A stretch of DNA of 64,000 bases from Hevea brasiliensis (Eukaryota; Streptophyta; Magnoliopsida; Malpighiales; Euphorbiaceae), in assembly GCF_030052815.1 (NCBI RefSeq), contig NW_026614693.1, positions 62,001 through 126,000 on the forward strand. The letters are read 5' to 3'. The notes below the pieces were generated by a model. It had not been told where the DNA came from, did no database searches, and saw nothing but the letters and a program-made list of their open reading frames with translations. Positions 1-10,527 of the stretch are shown here, in pieces. The position numbers and the translations under genes are program-made. Each line of letters begins with the position of its first letter. The first letter of the stretch is position 1.

Positions 1-203
1 GCCTCTGGCTATTGAGATGATATTTTTTTCGAACGACGTGATATAATTGTGGGTTTTATGAAATTGGTTTTGACAAGAAATGAAATTGTTTGGATTAAAA
101 TCTCATAATTCATGTTTTGTATTTAATTCTCATGTTCAATTCAATTTTTGAATAAATATGATTTAAATTCTGCATAAAGATTATTTTAGTATGTTGTGCA
201 CCA

Positions 204-243
204 CTGAGTCTTAGTACTCAGCGATGGCTGTTATTGCTGTCGC
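204..243 (+). other. Paired hairpins in A1 5' LTR
   Basis: Stem one is CTGAGT/ACTCAG with a 6-base loop. It abuts stem two, GCGATGGC pairing with GCTGTCGC through two G-U pairs. The same arrangement occurs in every chromoviral LTR of the window. Confidence 0.6.
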
Positions 244-857
244 AGATATAGAGACTAGAAGAGCAGTAGAGTGAGCTGCTAAGGAAAGAGGAGCTATATA
301 CTCTGAAGTCCATCGGGTATATTTTATACCCTGAATGTAAAAATTTATTTTGATGTATGTAATGTATGTAAAGGTATGGACATATAAAACTGGTCTTGAG
401 CAGTCTGTATAAAGTTTGTAATAAATTTTAGTTTGGATTTTCCTAATGTAAATTTTTAGTATGATGTATATAAATTGTTTTACATTTAATTACATATGAA
501 TGAAAGTATTTTATTTTAATTTGAATGAAATTAATTAGTAATATTTCAGATGATATTTGAATTGGAAATTGTGAATTTGAATTTTTGGAAATTGAGAAAT
601 GATGTTGAAATTGGTTGGGAGGATTGTTGTGGAATTGATAAATAATTGGAAGTGCTTTTTACAGGTATTTGAAGAACTGTTTTCTCAAAATACAGACGGC
701 ACTCCGCCAAAATTTTTATAAAATTTGCGAAAAAATAAAATGGGCCAAAAATTTTAACTAGTTTTCAACTTTAATTAAATGTTTTAATATCTATTAGAAA
801 ATGCTCACCACTTATAAAAGTAAGAATTTTTTTTAAAAAAATCCTTTGTAGGATACT

Positions 858-895
858 TAATGAGTTATCGGTAGGCGAAGTTCGGTAGTTCATTA
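858..895 (+). other. Terminal hairpin of A1 5' LTR
   Basis: An imperfect inverted repeat (TAATGAGTTATCG against CGGTAGTTCATTA, 10 of 13 positions Watson-Crick) lies about 50 bp before the LTR end. The same structure is found at the same place in the other LTRs, for example about 24612-24650 in the solo LTR. Confidence 0.5.
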
Positions 896-952
896 GGTAT
901 TCTACGGGATCATGTTATGCCTTACATAAGGTTAAGGTGTGACATGTTTTAG

Positions 953-964
953 TGGTATTAGAGC
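953..964 (+). other. Primer binding site of A1
   Basis: TGGTATTAGAGC differs at one base from TGGTATCAGAGC, the usual plant retrotransposon site complementary to the 3' end of initiator tRNA-Met. It begins 8 bases after the LTR end. Confidence 0.85.
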
Positions 965-1133
965 AAATTTTTGAAGTATGTTTTAACTTGTGAATTTGTG
1001 TCTTTTCTTTGCTAAGTACAACTGCTTAATGTCCTTATTTGTTACATATAGTGCATTACATCATAAATATAAACTAACGGAGGGAAATCTCCTTGTGTTA
1101 TTTGTTCAGGAGATACCCTAATTTCATATTGAT

Positions 1134-2640
1134 ATGGACAAAAGGGATCGCTCAGTTGAGCAATCTATTGAAGATGAGGCACAAGGGGAAGCCCACTCTC
1201 TGAGAATGTCGGTGGAGTCGATGGCGCTAGCCACAAATGCCACGATTTCTGTCTGATTCGCACAGCAGATGGCAGCAATGTTTCAACAAATGGCTGGGGG
1301 TATGCCTGCTCAAGCTCCACCCCCATACTACTGTGATACAACCACAGCCTCCAGCCAGACAGTATGACAAGCTGTTGAAATATGGGGCTACGAAATTCAA
1401 GGGTACAGTAGACCCTTTAGAGGCAGAGTAGTGGCTAGAGAGGATGGACAGAGTGTTCAAGAAGCTGCACTGCCAAGATGAACTGAAATTTGAATACTCT
1501 GTGTCACTACTACAAGGGGATGCGTATGATTGGTGGAAGACCATCCCCACGGCTTATTTGAACCACCGATCTTGACACAGGATGACTTCATCAGAGAGTT
1601 CAGACAGAAATACAATCCAGATGCATATATTGATAAAATATTGCAAGAATTTTTAAGTCTGACGCAAGGCAACAGAACAGTGGCAGAATATGAGAGGGAG
1701 TTCTCCTGCTTAAGCCACTATGTTGGGAGTCTCCTTTCTACTAGCAAGGGAAGGTGCAAGAGATTTGAGACTGATTTGAATCCTAGTTTGAGGATGCAAG
1801 TAGTGGGATTCAGACACAGCAACTTCTCTGAGCTCATCTCTCAAGCACTTGAGCTAGAAAGGATTGAATCAGAAGTGACACCTGTAAAATAAAAATCAGA
1901 GAAGACTGAGAAAATAGAGAAAGATAAAGGTGAAAAGTTAGTAGAGCCAAATCCTAGTGGTACTTCTAGGAAGAGGAAGAAATTTGGTGGACCTAGCAGA
2001 GGTCGAGGTGGAAGGTTTGGAAGGGACCGATTCTCTGGACAGAGACCCCCTAGGTCTGGTCAACAGTCGAGCAGGGGTTCATAACCTCCCCTCCCTTGTG
2101 AGACTTGTGGCAAAATTCATGGGGAAGAATGCTATTGGGCAACAGGAGCCTGTTTTAACTGTGGAGGTAAGGGCCATATTGCAAAAGATTGCACTAGTGC
2201 TCCTAGATTCGGTCCAGCTCCTACCACTGCAGAAGGATCTATTCAGAGTCCTGCTCCCAGAGGTTCACAACCGGTTGGCAGAGGAAGAGTCAGAGGTAAA
2301 GGCATTGCTTCTAGCAGTCAGGGCACTGTTGGCCAGTTAGCACAAGGAAGTGCTTTAGCCAGGGTTTATACAATGAGACAGCAAGAAGAGGCTGAGACTT
2401 CTGATGTTGTACCTGGTACATTCTCTATCTCTGATCAAGAAGTATTTGTGTTGTTTGATCCGGGTTCAACCCGCTCATATGTTAGTGCTAGCATAGTCAG
2501 TTCACTTGTTGTTCCGTGTGCCAAAATGGATTTTGAAGTGCTAGTAACTAGTCCGTTAGGACAAGAGGTCCGGGTTAATAGAATCTATAGAGATTGTCCT
2601 TTAGTGATCAAAGGACACTTTTCTGTCGAATTTGATTGAA
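1134..2640 (+). pseudogene. A1 gag and start of protease (broken)
   Basis: The likely start is the ATG at 1134, followed by an acidic, Gln-rich leader. The capsid region is recognisable from 1360 to 1890 in pieces separated by frame changes near 1255 and 1540 and stops near 1429 and 1890. A basic Gly/Arg-rich stretch follows (about 1960-2080). A CCHC zinc knuckle, CFNCGGKGHIAKDC, lies at 2151-2192, with an extra Cys-rich unit just before it at 2097-2130. The protease active site reads LFDPGST with its Asp codon at 2457-2459. An indel near 2630 moves the frame before the rest of protease and RT. The gene would make the particle shell and the protease; here it cannot be translated whole. Confidence 0.88.
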
Positions 2641-4300
2641 ATGCCCTTCAGAGATTATGATATCATCTTGGGCATGGATTGGTTAGCCAGGCATCATGCC
2701 ATGATTGACTGTAGACTGAAGACAGTCACTTTTGCTCTCCCTTTATACGGTGATGTGGTAATACATGGGGAGAGGCATTTACTGCCATCAAACATCATTT
2801 CGACTGCACTAGCCAGAAGTATGATCAGAAAGGGGTGTGAAGCATACTTGGCATATGTGATAGACACCCAAGTGGGGAGCCCAGCACTGAGGGACATCCC
2901 TACAGTATGTGACTTTTCGGATGTGTTTCCTGATGAACTACCAAGATTACCTCCAGAAAGAGAGGTGCAGTTTGAGATTGATGTTATGCCAGGTGTAGGC
3001 CCAATCTCTATAACACCATATAGAATGGCACCAGCAGAATTGAAAGAGTTAAAAGTGTTATTGGAAGAGTTGCTTAACAAGGGCTTTATCAGCCCTAGTG
3101 TGTCACCTTGGGGAGCGCCAGTGTTATTTGTTAAGAAGAAAGATGGCACTCTCTGCTTATGTATTGATTATCGGCAGTTGAATAAGGTGACAATAAAGAA
3201 TAGATATCCATTGCCCCACATCGATGACTTGTTTGATCAGTTGAGGGGTGCAGCTGTGTTCTCCAAAATTAACCTAAGATTAGGTTATTATCAGCTGAAA
3301 GTACAAGAGTAGAGTATTCCTAAAACTGCCTTTAGAACCCGCTATGGCCATTATGAGTTCTTGGTCATGCCATTCAGGTTAACTAATGCTCCGGTTGCTT
3401 TTATGGATCTGATAAACACTATCTTCAGACCATACCTCGATCAGTTTGTTGTGGTATTCATAGATGATATATTGGTCTATTCGAGGAGTGCAGAAGAGCA
3501 TGATAGACATTTGCGGATTGTACTACAGACTTTAAGGGAGAAACAACTATACGCCAAATTTTCGAAATGTGAATTTTGGCTGAAAGAAATATCTTTCTTG
3601 GGGCATGTAGTATCAGTAGAGGGCATCAAGGTAGATTCAAGTAAGATAGAAGCTCTCCTTAATTGGAGGCCACCCAGAAATATCACGAAGATTCACAGTT
3701 TTCTGGGTTTAGCTGGATACTACCGTCAATTTGTGAAGGGATTTTCTATGTTGGCATCTCCATTGACTAAGCTACTTTGAAAAGATGTGAAATTTCAGTG
3801 GATGGATAAATGCCAACAGAGTTTTGATGAGTTAAAGAGGTGTTTGACTGAGGCTCCAGCCCTCACTTTACCTACCCCAGGTAAAGAATACACAGTTTAC
3901 AGTAATGCTTCTCACAATGGGTTAGGCTGTGTATTGATGCAAGATCAAAATGTCATTGCCTATGCATCACACCAGCTAAAACCGCATGAGAGGAATTATC
4001 CGACACATGATTTGGAGCTTGCAGCTATAGTTTTTGCTCTTAAGATCTGGAGACACTATTTGTATGGGGCAAAGTGTTATATCTACACAGATCATAAGAG
4101 TTTGAAGTATTTGGGTACTCAAAAGGAGTTGAATTTGAGACAGAAGAGATGGTTAGAGTTGATAAAAGACTATGATTCTCTGATAGACTATCAGCCAGCG
4201 AAAGCTAATGTTATGGCTAACGCCTTAAGTCGCAAGACTATGGCAAGTCTACAGGTTACTCATTTGTCTATGGTACATGAGTTGAGATCATTATATGCCA
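2632..4300 (+). pseudogene. A1 reverse transcriptase and RNase H (broken)
   Basis: Residual protease ([12 protein letters not shown]) leads into RT with the FIDDILVYS active-site motif, DD codons at 3463-3468. RNase H follows from about 3870, with the [10 protein letters not shown] motif near 4086. Frame is preserved throughout. Stops occur at 3310 (CAG in A2), 3778 and 4402. Two catalytic aspartates are lost: the first RT Asp is AAC at 3271-3273 where A2 has GAC, and the first RNase H Asp is AAT at 3904-3906 where A2 has GAT. Both are G-to-A. The enzyme would copy element RNA into DNA; this copy is doubly dead. Confidence 0.92.
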
Positions 4301-5787
4301 GCTTAGAGATTAATGATGAGGGGCAAACAACAGTTGCATGGCATGTACAGCCAGTGTTGATTGATCAGATCAGAATGGCTGTTCAGAATAATCAAAAGTA
4401 TTAGAAACTATTGGAAGAAGTTCAGCAGGGCAAGAAACCAGAATTCTCAATAAGAGATGACAGTCTATTGCTATACCAGGGCAGAATGTGTGTTCCTAAT
4501 GATGTTGATTTGAGGCAGATCATTTTGAAAGAAGCACATGAGTCTCCTTTTACCATGCATCCTAGTGGCACAAAAATGTATAGGGGGCTAAAGGAGCATT
4601 ACTAGTGGATGGGTGTGAAAAGAGATATGGCAGAGTTTGTTTCTAAATGCCTAACTTGTCAGCAAGTGAAGACAGAGCATCAAGTACCCGCCGGGTTGTT
4701 ACATCCACTACCAGTACCGGAATGGAAATGGGAGAGAATAACTATGGATTTTGTGATGGGACTTCCGAGGACACAGAAGAGTCATGATGCAGTATAGGTT
4801 ATTGTCGACAGACTAACCAAGTCTACTCATTTTCTACCAGTCTAGATGGACTGCAGTTTAGAAAGATTGGCCAAGTTATACATTGATGAGATAGTAAGAT
4901 TGCATGGAGTGCCAGTATCCATTATATCAGATAGAGATCCTAGGTTCACTTCTGGATTCTGGGGTAGTCTTTAGAGAGCCCTAGAAACTAGATTGAACTT
5001 CAGCACGACATTCCACCCATAGACAGATGGTCAGTCTGAGAGGTTAATTTAGATCTTGGAGGACATGCTACGAGCTTGTGCGATTGAATTTGAGGGCAGT
5101 TGGGATGCACACTTGCCTTTGATTGAGTTTGCTTATAACAACAACTACTAATCAAGCATTGGGATGCCTCCATATGAAGCTTTGTATGGCAAAAAATGTA
5201 GAACCCTGTTATGTTGGGATGAGGTAGGTGAAAGAAAGATGATTAGGCCAGAAATTGTTCAGTAAACTGAAGAGAAAATCAGATTTATCAGAGATCGACT
5301 TAAGACTGCTTCAGACCGTCATAAGTGCTATATTGATCTGAAGAGAAGGGATATTGAGTATACAGTGGGTGACAAAGTATTTCTCAAGGTTTCTCCTTGG
5401 AAGAGAATTATGAGATTCGGCAGAAAGGGGAAACTGAGTCCTCATTTCATTGGGCCATATGAGGTTTTAGAAAGAGTGGGTCCTTTGGCATATCGATTGG
5501 CACTACCTCCAGAGTTGGAGAAGACACATAAAGTCTTCCATGTGTCTATGTTGAGGAGGTATTGATCAGACCAATCTCATGTACTACCAGTCGAAGAAAT
5601 TAAAGTGAATCCAGACCTCACATATGAAAAAGAACCCATAGAGATTCTGGCTTATGAGGTGAAATAGCTACGGAATAAGCAGATACCATTAGTGAAAGTG
5701 TTGTGGAACCATCATTCGGGCCAAGAAGCTACTTGGGAATGAGAGGAGGACATGAGGAGACAACACCCACAGCTGTTCAGAGATTGA
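4301..5787 (+). pseudogene. A1 integrase with chromodomain (broken)
   Basis: The HHCC zinc region (MHPSGTKMY ... KCLTCQQVK, about 4540-4670), a DD35E core, a GPY/F-type module (FIGPYEVLERVGPLAY, near 5450) and a C-terminal chromodomain (about 5620-5760) follow in order and in one frame. The frame carries about eleven stops, near 4603, 4795, 4843, 4972, 5020, 5050, 5149, 5264, 5564, 5667 and 5741. Integrase inserts the DNA copy; the chromodomain in this lineage is thought to direct insertion to modified histones. The natural stop is TGA at 5785-5787, 35 bp before the polypurine tract. Confidence 0.92.
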
Positions 5788-5821
5788 TACCAGGTAAAAT
5801 TTTGAGACGAAATTTATTTTT

Positions 5822-5834
5822 AGGAGGAGAGAAT
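5822..5834 (+). other. Polypurine tract of A1
   Basis: The purine run AGGAGGAGAGAAT directly precedes the 3' LTR. It is the expected plus-strand priming site. Confidence 0.75.
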
Positions 5835-6003
5835 TGTAACACCCCTATTTGTATAGCCTAGTATATTTCACTATTCCGATGACCGGTGTTAGTCAGATAA
5901 TTAAGGGGATTAGAACCACGCTTAAGACAACTAGATAAGCCCTGAACACAAATAATTAGTAATTGTCAATTAGTTAAGTATAAATAAGAAGAATAGAACA
6001 CAA

Positions 6004-6055
6004 GAAGTTAAATGAGCCGAGAGTCATAGCGATGGGTGACCTTCTCAGGAAGGAC
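6004..6055 (+). promoter_or_regulatory. 5S rRNA-like module in A1 3' LTR
   Basis: AGTTAAATGAGCC, then GATGGGTGACC, then AGGAAGGAC line up with box A, box C and the following bases of plant 5S rRNA. The module begins 169 bp from the LTR start. The A-to-C box distance is 25 bases instead of 32 in 5S. Confidence 0.6.
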
Positions 6056-6360
6056 TGCGAGGTCAATTTAAACTCAAATTTCGAACTGTAAAATGTGACG
6101 CCGTGGTCCTTAGGACCATTGTGAACATAGTGGAAAAGAGAAAATCACGAAAAAGAATTGTTAAGCCAGTTAAATAATTAGGTTAGGGATTCAGAAGAAA
6201 TATTAAATTATTTTCAAACCGGGTTAAACTGGCGAGGGGAAATTTGGTCAATTAACTCCGAGAGCTGACTCCTGACCTAACTGTCAAATAAAATTGGAGA
6301 AAAGAAAATTTCATAATCAATAAATAAAAAAAGAAAAGAAAAAGGAAAAGTAAAAAGTGA

Positions 6361-6420
6361 TGACATCATGCATGATGCAATAATTATTATAATTAAAATT
6401 TAATTAATTTAAATTTGTGG
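6361..6420 (+). promoter_or_regulatory. Candidate Pol II promoter of A1 LTR
   Basis: TGACATCATGCATGATGCAA holds the 14-bp palindrome CATCATGCATGATG. It is followed by AT-rich TATA-like sequence and, further on, A-rich and CT-rich tracts that could be an RNA leader. TGACATCA resembles bZIP binding sites. Promoter function is an inference. Confidence 0.45.
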
Positions 6421-7604
6421 TCTTCCTAAAGACATAGAAAAAAAAAAGAAAAAAAAAATCAAAAGTCTTCATCTTCCTCAAGTTGCCGTCCACCATTCTC
6501 TCTCCCTCTCCCTCACCAAAACACCATGGAAGCTTGCACTCAAGCTTTTGAACCCACCAATTAAACCCTAAATTCCATAAATTTCTCCATGAGAACTTGA
6601 TAACCTAACTTGAGAAGAAGCTTGAACAAGAAAGAAAGAAGAAAAGAAGAAGGGAATTGAAGATTGAAAATCAAAGTTTGAGGTTAGTGACCAAACTTCC
6701 ATTTCTTAGTTTAATTTCTATGTTTTTTGTTCAAGTAGCTTAGATTTTAACTTAAAATTAAAAGAAAATAATTATTGGAGGACTAGAGGAAAAATTCAGC
6801 CAGCTAGAATTTGTGATAATAATATATGAATTTGATTGAATAAATAGTGTAGGTAAGCTTGTATGAGTATAGAAGTAGTGCTAGTATTCTTGAAATTAGT
6901 TAAATGCAACAAGTAGGTGAATTAGGGTTTGGCACCTAGGGTTTTGGGAGAAAAAATGTGAGAAATTGTTAAATGATGTGTTTGACCTAGTTTGAGCTGA
7001 GAAATGGTCATTTGTGACCAATTGGAGTATGTTAGAAGTGTTGGAACCAAAAGCAAATTCGGATTGCTTAGGGTCATGCTGCAGGCAGCAGGACCAAGGT
7101 CCCTTTTAGGGACCAAAATTGAAAATTTACAAGTGCAATTGGTGTGAGGCCAATTGGGAATGAAACTAGACACAAAATGACACATTTTTCATTTAGGAAT
7201 CATGCCCAAAAAGTGACCAAAACCTAGTGAACAAATTGACCGAATCTGGAATTGACAATCTAACCTGTACCAAAAATGACTAAATGAGCCATAACTTGGG
7301 CTAGGCAGGTCTAAATGACCTGAAATTTTACCAGTGGAAAGCTGAGATATAGGCCTAAAATTTTTATGAGGAACAAAAACTCAAATTATGCCCTTAACCA
7401 AGTCATTTAGTCACCCAAAATTGGTGACCTAAAACTGCTAGAACCAGAATTTGCCTAGAAATCTCGGTTAAGTCCAATCCGGTAGCCATGATTCAAATGG
7501 CAATTCTTGAGCTACAAAACTCTAATTGGAGTGATTCAAAAAGGAGAATAAATTTAAGACAATAAGGAACATTTTCTATGAAGAAAATTTTGCCAAATTC
7601 TAAC

Positions 7605-7820
7605 AGTAAAATGACCAATGGAACAGTGCAACATAAGACACCCAAAATTGAAAATTTGCAAATTTGCCTAAAAGACTTAGAATTTGAGTAAACAACCAAA
7701 ACCAACAAATTTAGTAAAATGACCAATGGAACAGTGCAACATAAGACACCCAAAATTGAAAATTTGCAAATTTGCCTAAAAGACTTAGAATTTGAGTAAA
7801 CAACTAAAACCAACAAATTT
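7605..7820 (+). repeat. 108-bp tandem duplication inside A1 3' LTR
   Basis: Two head-to-tail copies (7605-7712 and 7713-7820) of a 108-bp unit starting AGTAAAATGACC differ at about one base. A2's LTRs have only one copy of this segment (about 28560-28670), so the duplication is specific to A1 or its close relatives. Confidence 0.9.
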
Positions 7821-8679
7821 AGTAACCAAAATGTGGTATGTGGGTAAAGTTAGAATTCCCATACCTATTAAGCTTTAGAAAGTCAACAAATTGACTTGAA
7901 TAGTATCGTGAATAGTAACCTCAAAACATAAATTTTAAAGAACGTCAAGTTTAGCACATTAGAGCTAGGTAAAAGTGAATTTAAATTTATTTTTGGATTT
8001 ATGCTAAGTTATGATACTGAAACACTGTGAAACTGTGTGTTTCAGTGGAAAAGAATACCGGGAAGGAACCCGAGGTGCCGAGTCAAGGCCTAAAGGCGAC
8101 TCATATAAGGTTTGTGCACAACGTAGAATTTCTGTAAATTTTCTTCTGCATATTATTTTGAATAAATTGAAATATTGAATTATGACATCATTGTGATGAA
8201 ATATTTATTATACTTTTGATTTAAATTGTTGAAAGTTATTTGTGTATATTTGAGATGGCATAAATGTTTAGTAAATTGTTAAGATAAGTTTTAAAACCAC
8301 AGTGTCATGACCATATATTTTAACACCTCACTAGCATGACTAGTGGGAGAAATCAGTTTCGAATTTTGATTTCTTTTCTGGCTGAAGTGTTTAGGTGTGT
8401 GCCAGTAGAAGAAGAATAGGAATGGGTTCCTATATATTTGAGCTAGCTAGCCTTGTGATGTGACTTCTCATAAGCCTTTGGCGATTGAGATGATATTTAT
8501 TTTGAATGGCATGATATAACTATGGGTTTTATGAAATTGGTTTTGACACTTCGAAATGAAATTGTTTGGATTAAAATCTCATAATTCATGTTTTGTATTT
8601 AATTCTCATGTTCAGTTCAATTTTTGAATAAATATGATTTAAATTCTGCATAAAGATTATTTTAGTATGTTGTGCACCA

Positions 8680-8719
8680 CTGAGTTCTAGTACTCAGCGA
8701 TGGCTATTATTGCTGTCGC
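8680..8719 (+). other. Paired hairpins in A1 3' LTR
   Basis: CTGAGT/ACTCAG abuts GCGATGGC/GCTGTCGC, as in the 5' LTR, with changes only in the loops. Confidence 0.6.
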
Positions 8720-9421
8720 AGATATAGAGACTAGAAGAGCAGCAGAGTGAGCTGCTGAGAACAGAGGAGCTACTTATTCTGAAGTCTATCGAGTATATTT
8801 TATACCCTGACTATAAAAATTTATTTTGATGTATGTAATGTATGTAAAGGTATGGACATGTAAAACTGGTCTTGAGCAGTCTGTATAAAGTTCGTAATAA
8901 ATTTTAGTTTAGATTTTTCTAATGTAAATTTTTAGTATGATGTATATAAATTGTTTTACATTTAATTACATATGAATGGAAGTATTTTATTGTAATTTGA
9001 ATGAAAGTAATTAGTAATATTTTAGATGATATTTGAATTTGAAATTGTGGATTTGAATTTTTGGAAATTGAGAAATGATGTTGAAATTGGTTGGGAGGAT
9101 TGTTGTGGAATTGATAAATAATTGGAAGTGCTTTTTACAAGTATTTGAAGAACTGTTTTCTCAAAATACAGACGGCACTCTGTCGAAATTTTTATAAAAT
9201 TTGCGAAAAAATAAAATGGGCAAAAAATTTTAACTAGTTTTCAACTTTAATTAAATGTTTTAATATCTATTAGAAAATGCTCACCACTTAAAAAAGTAAG
9301 AATTTTTTTTTTAAAAAATCCTTTGTAGGATACTTAGTGAGTTATCGGTAGGTGAAGTTTGGTAGTTCATTAGGTATTTTACGGGATCATGTTATGCCCT
9401 ACAGAGAGGTAAGGTGTGACA

Positions 9422-9653
9422 GGCTATGGGATGAGGGAGAGGAAGATGAATGATTTTTATTTTCTTTTAATTCAATTTTTCTTCTTATAATGGATATTTA
9501 TCCATAATAATAAAATTTTAAATTTAATTTTAATTTTGTCTAATGCTTATAGGTTAATGGCATGGTTTTTCTAGTTCCATGATTTTCTTGTTCTCAATAG
9601 TTTTGCAATTATCCCTTAACTAAGGATGTCATGGGGTCCCACATGAGTATAAG
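9422..9653. other. Unassigned spacer between A1 and B1
   Basis: AT-rich sequence with no coding frame, repeat or boundary that I recognise. It is presumably the target into which A1 and B1 inserted. Confidence 0.5.
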
Positions 9654-9771
9654 TGATACACTTGTATTATATAAATGTTTTTAAGTACATTTGTATACTA
9701 TTTCATAGCATGTAGGCAAGCAATCTCATGCATAGTCATTAATTTCATTAACTTTTGTGATTTTCATTGAC

Positions 9772-10161
9772 TGTAACACCCTAGGCAAATCCCACATTGA
9801 CAAAACACGGGAGAGATGCTGGGTTTATAAGTTGGTGGTTCGTAACCCCTAGTGACGCGTTTTAAAACAGTGAGGGCTTCAGCCCAGAGCGGACAATATC
9901 ACTAGTGGGCCGGGCCATTACATTCGTGGTATTAGAGCTGCTCTGCGTGCAACCTTGAATGATGGTGGGGCAAACCTCAGCGAGGACGCTGAGTCCCATA
10001 AGGGGGGTGGATTGTAACACCCTAGGCAAATCCCACATCGGCAAAACATGGGAGAGATGCTGGATTTATAGTTGGTGGTTCGTAACCCCTATTGACACAT
10101 TTTAAAACCGTGAGGGCTTCAGCCCAGAGCAGACAATATCACTAGTGGGCCGGGCCATTAC
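9772..10161 (+). mobile_element. Complete TRIM unit (LTR-internal-LTR)
   Basis: LTR 9772-9922, internal 9923-10012, LTR 10013-10161. The internal part has a primer site TGGTATTAGAGC (9927-9938), a 7-bp stem with a 4-base loop at 9976-9993 and a purine-rich AGGGGGGTGGAT just before the second LTR. It has no coding capacity. Confidence 0.9.
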
Positions 10162-10527
10162 GTTAACACCCTAGGCAAGTCCCACATCGGCAAAACATGG
10201 GAGAGATGCTGGGTTTATAAGTTGGTGGTTCGTAACCCCTAGTGACGCGTTTTAAAACCGTGAGGGCTTCAGCCCAGAGCGGATAATATCACTAGTGGGC
10301 CGGGCTATTACATTTGTGGTATCAGAGCCGCTCCGCGTGCAACCTTGAGCGATGGTGGGGCAAACCTCAGCGAGGCCGAGTCCCATAAGAGGTGGATTGT
10401 AACACCTAGGCAAATCCACATTGGCAAAACACGGGAGAGATCTTTGGGTTTATAAGTTGGTGGTTCGTAACCCCTAGTGGGCGTTTTAAAGCGTGAGGGC
10501 TTGACCCGAGCAGACAATATCACTAGT
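10162..10527 (+). mobile_element. Second TRIM unit, right LTR truncated
   Basis: It abuts the previous unit. LTR 10162-10312, internal from 10313 with primer site TGGTATCAGAGC, then a damaged LTR from 10398 ending at CACTAGT where the orientation flips. The internal stem-loop has lost one arm. Confidence 0.85.

Larger units (their letters stand above)
1..944 (+). repeat. 5' LTR of A1 (3' portion only)
   Basis: The segment ends in GGTGTGACA and is followed within nine bases by a tRNA-Met-type primer site. It matches the end of the 3' LTR (8474-9421) over its whole length, differing by a few percent by eye. It includes the paired hairpins at 204-243 and the terminal hairpin at 858-895 described elsewhere. 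Confidence 0.93.
1..9421 (+). mobile_element. Chromovirus A1 (Ty3/gypsy, Tekay/Del-like), 5' end outside window
   Basis: The element contains the tail of a 5' LTR (1-944), a primer site, gag, protease, reverse transcriptase, RNase H, integrase with a C-terminal chromodomain, a polypurine tract and a full 3' LTR of 3587 bp. Positions 1-944 align with 8474-9421 at almost equal length, which pairs the two LTRs. Domain order PR-RT-RH-INT is that of Ty3/gypsy. The long LTR, the gag type and the chromodomain place it with Tekay/Del chromoviruses; lineage is inferred from family knowledge, not from a tree. The left target duplication is outside the window; the right flank starts GGCTA. Coding capacity is destroyed by many stop codons. 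Confidence 0.93.
5835..9421 (+). repeat. 3' LTR of A1 (3587 bp)
   Basis: It starts TGTAACACCCC and ends GGTGTGACA, so it has TG...CA ends. It contains a 5S-like module, a palindromic promoter-like site, A-rich and CT-rich tracts near 6430-6520, a 108-bp tandem duplication and the paired and terminal hairpins. Short reading frames inside it (for example 7493-7816 on the minus strand) match no protein I know and are not annotated. Confidence 0.93.

Noticed and set aside
2694..3149. A 151-codon minus-strand frame opposite A1's protease-RT
   Set aside because: It is the antisense shadow of a real coding region; a similar shadow occurs opposite A2 (31914-32336).
6004..6055. A true 5S rRNA gene
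   Set aside because: Only the internal promoter half is similar, spacing between boxes is shorter, and the first half and end of 5S are absent.
7493..7816. A 107-codon minus-strand frame with an internal repeat, inside A1's 3' LTR
   Set aside because: It lies across a tandem duplication in AT-rich LTR sequence, has no known motif and is not kept in A2's LTRs.
9650..9653. TAAG before both Athila LTRs (9650-9653, 25985-25988) as part of the LTR or a target preference
   Set aside because: Only four bases in two copies; LTRs start TG, and no right-hand flank is available to test it.
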